The position numbers were made by a program, and so were the translations under genes. Below the pieces are notes generated by a model. The model made no database searches and was not told the DNA's origin. It saw nothing but the letters and a program-made list of their open reading frames with translations. DNA of 5,125 bases from an uncultured bacterium (GTDB lineage Bacteria; Desulfobacterota; Binatia; HRBIN30): NCBI GenBank assembly GCA_937975525.1, contig CALJUJ010000211.1:1-5125 (forward strand), read 5' to 3'. Within the stretch, counting starts at the first letter, position 1. Each line of letters starts with the position of its first letter. Below, piece after piece: positions 1-5,125 of the stretch.

Positions 1-81
1 GGGGCGCCGCCCGCGGGGCGTACGGGGGCACGCCGGGGGGCATGGGGGGGCCGCGACGCCCGTGAAGCCTCGCTCGAATGA
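1..81 (+). other. G-run-rich left edge, no assignable gene
   Basis: Five runs of at least four G lie in the first 50 bases (1-4, 15-18, 24-28, 35-40, 44-50). One frame (from base 3) reads a Gly-rich tail with a GGMGG motif ending at a TGA at 63-65, and another frame ends at a TGA at 79-81. Either could be the C-terminus of a gene starting left of the window, but composition alone makes Gly/Arg/Pro-rich readings likely in any frame here. No assignment is made. Confidence 0.4.
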
Positions 82-318
82 CTCCCCCGCCCGGGGCGCG
101 GCAGGCTCGACTCGGTTGGAATCAAGCTCCACCTGGCCGAGTGGCAAGCCTTGCCGCTCGAAGTGCGCCGATGGTTGTGTGACGCTTCGTTCGCCGGCGC
201 TCAGGCGCAGCGATCATGGAGAGCGGCGTTGTGCGACGCCGTCGTCACGCACTGCGGCCACCGAGCGCAGGAACAGATTGTCCCCGTGCCCGAACGTCAC
301 CACGACCCTGGAGGAAAC
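82..318 (+). pseudogene. Remnant resembling the first half of a nitrate-reductase-associated protein
   Basis: Between the TGA at 79-81 and the ATG at 319 the frame stays open for 79 codons and reads like a real protein, not a shadow. From base 106 it gives LDSVGIKL, then EWQALPLEVR, then a helical stretch ending near a Cys-Gly. As I recall the Nitr_red_assoc family (Pfam PF09655), its first half has a pattern of the form 'P..VR.KLD..GIKLSL..W..L...R..L'. The upstream 'P..VR.K' part is missing in this frame. A partly matching 'PPPGARQ' appears in the frame used at 84-104, so a 1- or 2-base frameshift just before 106 would join them. The second half of the family, with its second W..L...R motif, is absent and the frame runs directly into the ABM gene. 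No convincing start or ribosome site precedes it. Alternatives are a real N-terminal extension of the next protein, or sequencing errors in the G/C runs. The family match is from memory and unverified. Confidence 0.4.
310..314 (+). promoter_or_regulatory. Ribosome binding site GGAGG for the ABM gene
   Basis: GGAGG followed by four bases (AAAC) precedes the ATG at 319. This fixes the start, because the frame is open much further upstream (to 82) and a longer fusion product would otherwise be possible. Confidence 0.75.
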
Positions 319-675
319 ATGGCATTCGTCGTCACCAATCGGATTCCCGTCGCCGACGGTCACGAAAGCGATTTCGAAGAGCGCTTTCGCAAGCGGGCGC
401 ACCTGATCGACCAGTCGCCCGGGTTCATCAAGAACCTGGTGCTGCGGCCGGTGCAGCGCCGCTTCGACCATGCCACCGGCGCCTGGGTGGATTCCCCCGA
501 GCAGGGATACTACCTCGTGCAGACCTACTGGGAGTCGGAGCAGGACTTCTGGAACTGGACCAAGAGCGATTCGTTTCGGATCGCCCACAGCAATCGCCCA
601 CCGGCGGAGATGTTCGCCGGCGCAAACGTGCTCGAGATCCACGAAGTGATCCAGAGCACCGAGAAGAGGTCGTAG
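319..675 (+). CDS. ABM-fold protein, candidate IsdG-type heme-degrading monooxygenase
   Basis: This 118-residue protein has the length of a single antibiotic-biosynthesis-monooxygenase (ABM) domain, a ferredoxin-like fold that normally works as a dimer. Seen in the sequence are an N-terminal strand with Asn7 (MAFVVTNRIPV), a helix rich in Glu/Phe/Arg (residues 15-30), the strand GFIKNLVLRP (35-44), and YYLVQTYWES (64-73) leading to FWNWTKSDSFRIAH (77-90). Asn7, Trp80 and His90 match the Asn/Trp/His set of IsdG/IsdI/MhuD heme monooxygenases, including the Trp-to-His spacing of ten residues known for IsdG. There is no signal peptide or membrane segment, so it should be cytoplasmic. A loop at about 45-62 is longer than in IsdG. 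The start at 319 is chosen for the GGAGG before it and because family similarity begins here. The next gene follows after seven bases. Heme as substrate is an inference; many ABM proteins act on quinones or other compounds, or have no known activity. Confidence 0.85.
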   Translation: MAFVVTNRIPVADGHESDFEERFRKRAHLIDQSPGFIKNLVLRPVQRRFDHATGAWVDSPEQGYYLVQTYWESEQDFWNWTKSDSFRIAHSNRPPAEMFAGANVLEIHEVIQSTEKRS

Positions 676-682
676 GCGAACG

Positions 683-1978
683 ATGGTCGGCTGGCTGTTC
701 TTGACGGGATCTTTGGTCGGGGCCTGGTTCACCTACAACGCGTTTTTTCCCGTGTACGGGGGGCCGCGACGGTCGGCCCTGAGCTTCTTCGCCGGCTGGC
801 TCACCACGGAACTGGCGCTGCACCACATCGCCTGGCAGGCACTCCTGGTCGCCGGTTTCTTGGTGCTGGGCGCCCTGGATTCGTGGCCCGGCCAGCTCGG
901 CCTGGCCATCACCTTGGTGTCGTGGGCGGGGCTGGCGGTCTGCTACGTTCGCGCTCGTCAGGCGGAGCACATCGTCGAAGCCGCGCTGCTCGAAGCGCTC
1001 GGCCCCGACTACCACGGCAAGATCGCGCCGGATGTACAGGTGCGAATGGCCCCCGAGGTCGATTGGCGGCAGCTGCTGGTGCCGATCCCCGTGCGGCACC
1101 CCGAGGTCGAGAAGTTCCGCGACATCGTCTACAGCCGTGTCGCTGGAATCAACTTGAAGCTCGACGTCTACCGGCGGCGTGATGCGGTTCGCGATTGCCC
1201 GACGCTGCTGCAGATTCACGGTGGCGCATGGATCCTCGGGAGCAAGAACGAGCAGGGGCTGCCGCTGATGATGCAGATGGCGTCGCGTGGCTGGGTTTGC
1301 GTGAGTGTCGACTACCGCCTCAGCCCCCACGCCACGTTTCCGGATCACCTGATCGACTTGAAGCGGGCCATCCAGTGGATCCACGAGCACGGGCCGGAGT
1401 ACGGCGCCAACCCGGACTTCGTGGTCGCCACCGGGGGCTCGGCCGGCGGGCACCTGGCCTCGCTGGTGGCGCTGACGGCCAACGACCCGCTGCTGCAGCC
1501 CGGCTTCGAGAACATCGACACCAGCGTGCGCGCCTGTGTTCCGTTCTACGGCGTGTACGATTTCACCGATCGCCACAACGTCTACCGTCATCGCGGCCTC
1601 GCCGAGTTGCTCGAGAAGCGGGTGATGAAGGCAGCGCTGCACGAGGCGCAGGAGGCGTACGACCAGGCCTCGCCGATGAGTCGGGTCCATGCCGATGCCC
1701 CGCCGTTCTTCGTGATTCACGGGGACAAGGACACCCTCGTGCCGGTCGCCGAAGCACGAAACTTCTACAGCGATCTGCGTAAGCTCTCGTCGCAGCCCGT
1801 CGCCTACGCCGAGATTCCCGGCGCGCAACACGCTTTCGAGATCTTTCCCTCGTTGCGGACGACGTTCGTCGTCCACGGTGTCGAACGCTTCCTCGGCTAC
1901 GTCTACAGCCGCTACCTGGAAGGACGAGCGCCGGCGAGTGACGTGCCGGTCCTCGATGCAGGACGTCTCGCGGGCTGA
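683..1978 (+). CDS. Membrane-anchored alpha/beta hydrolase (HSL/BD-FAE-type carboxylesterase)
   Basis: This 431-residue protein has two parts. Residues 1-90 hold three likely membrane segments (about 3-22, 44-64 and 72-90). Residues from about 140 to 410 form an alpha/beta-hydrolase domain of the hormone-sensitive-lipase kind. The oxyanion motif HGGAW is at 179-183. The nucleophile elbow GGSAGGH at 251-257 puts the catalytic Ser at 253. The acid is Asp350 in HGDKDTLVP and the base His383 in GAQHAFE, so the active site is complete. The expected reaction is hydrolysis of short- to medium-chain esters, with the catalytic domain tethered to the cytoplasmic membrane. Which side it faces cannot be read reliably. 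The layout, with membrane segments before the esterase domain, recalls mycobacterial LipO-like esterases (from memory, unverified). The ATG is seven bases after the preceding stop; AGG at 674-676 and GAGG at 666-669 lie upstream, the first overlapping the stop codon of that gene, which suggests translational coupling. A long open frame on the opposite strand is a GC-driven shadow. Confidence 0.9.
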   Translation: MVGWLFLTGSLVGAWFTYNAFFPVYGGPRRSALSFFAGWLTTELALHHIAWQALLVAGFLVLGALDSWPGQLGLAITLVSWAGLAVCYVRARQAEHIVEAALLEALGPDYHGKIAPDVQVRMAPEVDWRQLLVPIPVRHPEVEKFRDIVYSRVAGINLKLDVYRRRDAVRDCPTLLQIHGGAWILGSKNEQGLPLMMQMASRGWVCVSVDYRLSPHATFPDHLIDLKRAIQWIHEHGPEYGANPDFVVATGGSAGGHLASLVALTANDPLLQPGFENIDTSVRACVPFYGVYDFTDRHNVYRHRGLAELLEKRVMKAALHEAQEAYDQASPMSRVHADAPPFFVIHGDKDTLVPVAEARNFYSDLRKLSSQPVAYAEIPGAQHAFEIFPSLRTTFVVHGVERFLGYVYSRYLEGRAPASDVPVLDAGRLAG

Positions 1979-1996
1979 TTGCGGAATCGGCAGGAA

Positions 1997-2043
1997 CGAC
2001 GACGAAGGGGCGAGGAGTATCGCTCCTCGCCCCTTCGTCGTTG
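1997..2043. terminator. Strong inverted repeat, probable shared terminator of convergent genes
   Basis: Bases 1999-2017 pair with 2023-2041 in 19 consecutive Watson-Crick pairs. A G-T pair (1998/2042) and a C-G pair (1997/2043) extend the stem, and the loop is TATCG (2018-2022). It lies 18 bases after the hydrolase stop and 36 bases from the stop of the convergent gene, so it can serve both. Neither strand has a T-tract after the stem, so it is not a textbook intrinsic terminator. It may act as a T-less terminator, an mRNA 3'-end stabiliser, or both. Confidence 0.75.
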
Positions 2044-2079
2044 AGACCGGTTACGAAGCTCGGGGCTCCGCGTCGGAGA

Positions 2080-5000
2080 CTACGGTAGCTCCAGGCAGCC
2101 TTCGAAGGGAGCGAGATCCACCTGGCCGTTGCCGCTCAGGGAGTTGGCGATCAACTGTCCCGTGAGCAGTCCGGCGTTGAAATCGACGTCGGCGTTCGGC
2201 GCCAGAATCGATCCGCGCGGACCCGCACCCGAGATGGTCAGCTCCAGGGCATCGCACATCGTGTAGAGGATGCGCCCGGCAGGGATGCCGCCGGTCTCGA
2301 ATCCCATGTTCGTCATCGCCACCGGCGTACCCGTGACGATCACCAGAACCGAGGAGGTGGGCGGTACGTCGAAGACGAGGTTGGTCGCCGCGTCGAGCGT
2401 CGCAGCACTCATCTTGAAGGCGTTGAACAACGGGTCGGTGCCGCTGAGGGTGACGACGTTCGAACCGGTCACGGTCGGCGCCGGCAGAGCAGCGAGGTTG
2501 CTGCACAGCGTGCTCACGGTGGCGTGAGCGGTGGTGAAGTCGATCGGCGTCGCCGAGAAGAGGCTTCCGCCGTAGGCGAAATCGACGTTGTCGGCGAGAT
2601 CGGCGGTTCCACCGACGACGGCGTCGCCGTAGATGGTGCCCGCCTCGAAGTCGAGGTCGAAGTTCGCGAGTAGCGCCGTCGTGAGCCCGGCGTTGCCGAT
2701 ACCGACGGAATAGCCCTGCAGCGTGGCGCTACCGCCGACGGCGAGGTTGCCCTCGATGTCGCTGCCGGCGACGTCGGCGTCGCCGAACAGGAACACGTTG
2801 TAGGGGCTGGCAACGGAGAACGGATCGTCCTCGCAGCTGCTCAGATCCAGCGTCGGTGTCGGCGACGGCGTCGCCGTCGGCGTCCCGGTGGGCGCGGGGG
2901 TGTTCGTCGGCGCCGGCGTGTTCGTGGGAGCCGGCGTATTCGTCGGCGCCGGGGTGTTGGTCGGAGCCGCCGTGTTCGTCGGCGCCGGCGCCGTTGGCGT
3001 CGGAGTCAGCGGTGTCGCTGTCGGAGTGGCGGGCGGCGGCTGCACCCCGACGCAGCCCGCAAAGGGCAGGTCGTGGAGCTGGCCGTTGCCCGTGAGCGAC
3101 GCCGCCACGAGGGTGCCGTTGAGCTGGCCGCTGACGAACGAGACGTCCGCTTGTGGAGCGAGGATGCTGCCGCGAACCCCGACACCGCTCAGCGTCAGCG
3201 CGGTGGCGTCGCAGAAGTTGTAGAGGACGTCGTCGGCGGTCGTGCTGCCGAGGCCGAAGCCCATGTTCGTCATCGCTGCCGGGTCGCCGACGACGTTGAT
3301 CAACGCGGAAGCTCCGGCCGGGATCACGATCTGCAGATTGGTGGCCGCGGCGAGGTCCGCCGACGTCACCTTGAACACGTTCGCCACCGGGTCGCTGCCG
3401 GTGAACTTCAGCGTTCCCGACTGCAGCGAGGTCGAGCCACTCGGCAACAGCGCACACAGGTCGGCCGAGCGCACCAACAGGTCGGTGGATTCGTTCAGGC
3501 AGTCGAGCGGCTGCGACTGCGCGAGCGATCCGCCGTTGTTGAAATTGACGCTGACCAACGTCGCCGTGGTGCCGTACAGGGCGTTCCCGTGCACGGTGCC
3601 GTTGGTGAACGTCAGGGAGCCGTCGACGATCAGCACGTCGTCGAGTCCAACGACGGTGCCGCCGACATTGTAGTTCGACAGCGTGGCGTCGCCACAGACG
3701 GCCAGCTTGCCTTCGATGTCGCTGCCGCTGACGTCGACGTCGCCGAGGATGAAGGCGTTGTAGTCCTGCGCCCCCGCGAGCGGCGACGGTAGGCATACCG
3801 GCGTGTTCGTCGGCGTAGCGGTGATCGTCGGCGTCGGCGTCACGGTGCCCGTTGCCGTCGGCGGCGCCGTGTGGGTCGGCGTCGACGTGGGCGCCGCGGT
3901 ATTGGTCGGAGCCGGCGTGTTCGTCGGCGCCGGGGTGTTCGTCGCCGTTGCCGGCGGCGGTGTGGGTGTCGGCGTAGCCGGCGGCGGCTGGATGCCGACG
4001 CAACCGTCGAAATCGAAGGTGTTGAGCTGACCGTTGCCCTCGAGTGATGCAGCGATGAGCTGGCCATCGATCTGCGCGCCGTTGAAGGCGACGTCGGCAA
4101 GAGGCGCGAGGATCGTTCCCTCGACACCAACGCCGGACAAGGTCAGCGTCGTCGCGTCGCAGAAATTGTAGAGCACGTCGCTCGCGTCCAGCGCTCCGAG
4201 GTCGAAGCCCATGCTGGTCATGGCGGCGGGGTCGCCGACCACGTTGATGAGCGCCGTCGACCCTGCCGGAACGACGATCTTCAGCGAGTTCGCCGCAGCC
4301 AGGTCGGCCGCCGTCACCTTGAAGACGTTGCTGTCGGTCTCGGCGCCGGTGAACGTCAGTACCGTGCCGATGAGCGAAGTGGATCCGCTCGGCAGGAGCG
4401 AGCAGAGGTCGGACGAACGTGTCGTCAACTCGGTCGTCGCCGCCGCGCAGTCGAGCGGTGTGCCTTGGGAGGCACTGCCGCCCTGGGTGAAGTTGACGTT
4501 GTTGAGCGACGCGGTGGTGCCGAACACGGCGTTGCCGTGGATCGTGCCCGTGTCGAAGTCCAGCGCGCCGTCGACGACGAGGACGTCATCGAGGCCGACG
4601 ACCGCGCTTCCCACACTGTAGCTCTGGAAGGACGCATCGCCGCAAACGGCGACCTTGCCCTCGATGTCGCTGCCGCTGACGTCGACGTCGCCGAGGATGA
4701 AGGCGTTGTAGCCTTCGGCGGGGCCGAGCGGATCGACCAGGCACGTCGGGGTGCCGACGGGGGTCGACGTCGGCGTCGGCGTGTTCGCCGGCGTATTCGT
4801 CTGCGTGGCCGTGGCCGTGGCGGTCGGCACCGGGGTGTTGGTCGGCGTCGCGGTCGGCACGGGCGTATTCGTCGCTGTGGCCGTAGCCGTGCGCGTGGGC
4901 GTGTTGGTCGGCACGGGTGTGTGGGTCGGAGTCCGGGTTGGTGTCGACGTAGCCGTGTTCGTCGGTGTGTTCGTCGGCGCCGGGGTGTTGGTCGGCGTGC

Positions 5001-5125
5001 GCGTGGGTGTCGCCGTGTTGGTCGGCGTGCGCGTCGGCGTCGCGGTGTTCGTCGGCGTACTCGTCGGGGTGTTGGTCGGCGTATTCGTCGGCGTCGCCGT
5101 CGGGGTCGGCGTCGGCGCGGCGACC
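2080..5125 (-). CDS. Large modular protein with three choice-of-anchor A domains and Thr/Pro linkers (5' end outside window)
   Basis: The frame is open from the right edge to the TAG at 2080-2082, giving at least 1014 residues; the N-terminus lies beyond the window. The GTG at 4912-4914 is only an internal Val codon in the Thr/Pro array. Residues below are numbered from that Val. Order: Thr/Pro array (70 residues upstream plus 1-57), domain 1 (58-305), linker (306-373), domain 2 (374-621), linker (622-693), domain 3 (694-944). Each domain begins Cys...YN.F..GD.DV.GSDIEG..AV.G and later has a Met-Gly-Phe, a VLYNFCDAT-like strand, G.ILAP.ADV and SL.GNGQ, which I recognise as the choice-of-anchor A domain (TIGR04215 / putative adhesive domain). 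Function in this family is poorly known; an extracellular beta-rich adhesive or structural role is inferred. Export is likely from paired cysteines and low-complexity linkers, but the signal peptide would be outside the window. Unlike most members it has no C-terminal LPXTG, PEP-CTERM or hydrophobic tail: it ends four residues after the last Cys. Confidence 0.88.
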   Translation of the reverse strand, partial: VAAPTPTPTATPTNTPTNTPTSTPTNTATPTRTPTNTATPTRTPTNTPAPTNTPTNTATSTPTRTPTHTPVPTNTPTRTATATATNTPVPTATPTNTPVPTATATATQTNTPANTPTPTSTPVGTPTCLVDPLGPAEGYNAFILGDVDVSGSDIEGKVAVCGDASFQSYSVGSAVVGLDDVLVVDGALDFDTGTIHGNAVFGTTASLNNVNFTQGGSASQGTPLDCAAATTELTTRSSDLCSLLPSGSTSLIGTVLTFTGAETDSNVFKVTAADLAAANSLKIVVPAGSTALINVVGDPAAMTSMGFDLGALDASDVLYNFCDATTLTLSGVGVEGTILAPLADVAFNGAQIDGQLIAASLEGNGQLNTFDFDGCVGIQPPPATPTPTPPPATATNTPAPTNTPAPTNTAAPTSTPTHTAPPTATGTVTPTPTITATPTNTPVCLPSPLAGAQDYNAFILGDVDVSGSDIEGKLAVCGDATLSNYNVGGTVVGLDDVLIVDGSLTFTNGTVHGNALYGTTATLVSVNFNNGGSLAQSQPLDCLNESTDLLVRSADLCALLPSGSTSLQSGTLKFTGSDPVANVFKVTSADLAAATNLQIVIPAGASALINVVGDPAAMTNMGFGLGSTTADDVLYNFCDATALTLSGVGVRGSILAPQADVSFVSGQLNGTLVAASLTGNGQLHDLPFAGCVGVQPPPATPTATPLTPTPTAPAPTNTAAPTNTPAPTNTPAPTNTPAPTNTPAPTGTPTATPSPTPTLDLSSCEDDPFSVASPYNVFLFGDADVAGSDIEGNLAVGGSATLQGYSVGIGNAGLTTALLANFDLDFEAGTIYGDAVVGGTADLADNVDFAYGGSLFSATPIDFTTAHATVSTLCSNLAALPAPTVTGSNVVTLSGTDPLFNAFKMSAATLDAATNLVFDVPPTSSVLVIVTGTPVAMTNMGFETGGIPAGRILYTMCDALELTISGAGPRGSILAPNADVDFNAGLLTGQLIANSLSGNGQVDLAPFEGCLELP
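2083..2835 (-). other. Choice-of-anchor A domain 3 (C-terminal, diverged)
   Basis: Residues 694-944. It keeps Cys694, Cys804, Cys887 and Cys940 but has Gly and Phe where domains 1 and 2 have their second and third cysteines (VCGD became VGGS, PLDC became PIDF). The core motifs PYNVFLFGDADVAGSDIEG, AMTNMGF, GSILAPNADV and SLSGNGQ are kept. The protein stops at CLELP, right after the domain. Confidence 0.85.
2836..3051 (-). repeat. Thr/Pro linker between domains 2 and 3
   Basis: Starts with VGVQPPPATPT, as linker 1 starts with VGIQPPPATPT. It then passes through a mixed Pro/Thr part into tandem PTNTPA units and ends TPSPTPTLDLSS before Cys694. Confidence 0.8.
2893..2982 (-). repeat. Five tandem 18-bp units encoding PTNT(P/A)A
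   Basis: Residues 645-674 are five successive six-residue units, PTNTAA once and PTNTPA four times, followed by a partial PTGTP. The DNA units differ from each other mainly at third codon positions, for example GTG/GTA and GGC/GGG variants on the + strand. Confidence 0.85.
3052..3795 (-). other. Choice-of-anchor A domain 2
   Basis: 248 residues from Cys374 to Cys621. The length and spacing of all six cysteines (374, 407, 472, 487, 568, 621) are identical to domain 1. By a hand alignment without gaps about 167 of 248 residues match domain 1, which indicates a fairly recent internal duplication. Confidence 0.85.
3796..3999 (-). repeat. Thr/Pro linker between domains 1 and 2
   Basis: After VGIQPPPATPT the linker contains TNTPAP units and then a Thr-Xaa alternation running from residue 323 to 371 without a phase slip. 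Two direct TNTPAP copies lie at residues 325-336. Confidence 0.8.
4000..4743 (-). other. Choice-of-anchor A domain 1
   Basis: 248 residues from Cys58 to Cys305, with cysteines at 58, 91, 156, 171, 252 and 305. It carries GYNAFILGDVDVSGSDIEGK near its start and GTILAPLADV near its end. It is followed by QPPPATPT, the same junction that follows domain 2. Confidence 0.85.
4744..5125 (-). repeat. N-terminal Thr-Xaa array, at least 127 residues, 6-bp period
   Basis: Within the visible array every second residue is Thr over 62 consecutive dipeptides, except six positions taken by Ala or Val. The intervening residues are Pro, Ala, Asn, Arg, Ser, His, Gln or Gly, never Thr. The coding DNA therefore has a 6-bp period; bases 4981-5125 of the + strand contain only three A. 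No Asn in the array forms an Asn-X-Ser/Thr sequon, so any glycosylation would be O-linked on Thr. The array continues past the window edge. Confidence 0.9.
4997..5056 (-). repeat. Two 30-bp direct repeats encoding PTNTATPTRT
   Basis: Bases 4997-5026 and 5027-5056 match at 26 of 30 positions. The four differences (offsets 9, 12, 18 and 24) all fall on codon third positions of the - strand gene, so both copies encode the same ten residues, apart from the frame offset at the ends. Confidence 0.8.

Noticed and set aside
3..65. Gly-rich C-terminal tail (GGMGG) of an upstream chaperone or RNA-binding gene
   Set aside because: Only 20 codons are visible and G-runs give Gly-rich readings by composition alone; not enough to name a gene.
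151..675. 174-residue version of the ABM protein starting at a TTG at 151
   Set aside because: GGAGG sits just before the ATG at 319 and ABM similarity begins there; the 151 start has no ribosome site and lies inside the remnant.
428..1876. 482-codon open frame on the - strand opposite the hydrolase
   Set aside because: Arg/Gln/His-rich with no recognisable domain, lying antisense to a gene with a full catalytic site. Long antisense frames are expected at this GC content.
2893..2982. CRISPR-like tandem array
   Set aside because: The 18-bp units are directly adjacent with no spacers and vary at codon third positions, as expected for a coding repeat.
2888..3223. + strand frame with GAGVFVGAGVFVG repeats that look like membrane or elastin-like segments
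   Set aside because: These are the antisense reading of the TNTPAP linker, and the pattern ends where the linker ends.
2729..4003. 424-codon - strand frame within the large modular gene
   Set aside because: It is the same DNA read in another frame; composition is Arg/His-rich and the repeats appear as frame-shifted copies. No start site or motif supports it.

Overview
The window is GC-rich bacterial DNA. It holds two co-directional genes on the + strand, a T-poor but very strong hairpin, and one very large convergent gene on the - strand that runs off the right edge. Long Thr/Pro linkers of the 'TNTPTPTNT' kind, joined to choice-of-anchor A domains, are something I associate with large-genome environmental bacteria (deltaproteobacterial or Binatota-like lineages, some Chloroflexi). 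This is a weak taxonomic inference from style only.

Left end (1-318). The first 50 bases carry five runs of four or more G. From about 82 an open frame looks genuinely coding up to 318. It resembles the first half of nitrate-reductase-associated proteins (Pfam Nitr_red_assoc) but lacks a proper start and the second half of that family. It runs without a stop into the next gene. I read it as a broken remnant.

Two-gene operon (319-1978). A 118-residue ABM-fold protein carries the Asn/Trp/His set and spacing of IsdG-type heme monooxygenases. Seven bases later comes a 431-residue alpha/beta hydrolase with three predicted N-terminal membrane segments and a complete HSL-type catalytic site. The two genes are very probably co-transcribed. 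Their joint substrate or pathway cannot be told from sequence.

Intergenic hairpin (1997-2043). A 19-bp perfect stem with a 5-base loop lies between the convergent stop codons and is probably a shared terminator.

Right part (2080-5125, - strand). A secreted-type modular protein of at least 1014 residues contains three choice-of-anchor A domains separated by Thr/Pro-rich linkers, plus a very long N-terminal Thr/Pro array cut by the window edge. Domains 1 and 2 are a recent duplication with identical length and cysteine spacing. Domain 3 is more diverged and has lost exactly two of the six cysteines. The protein ends directly after domain 3, with no visible C-terminal sorting or anchoring signal. 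No known defence, CRISPR, tRNA, rRNA or transposon feature was seen. The modular protein is the most unusual item.
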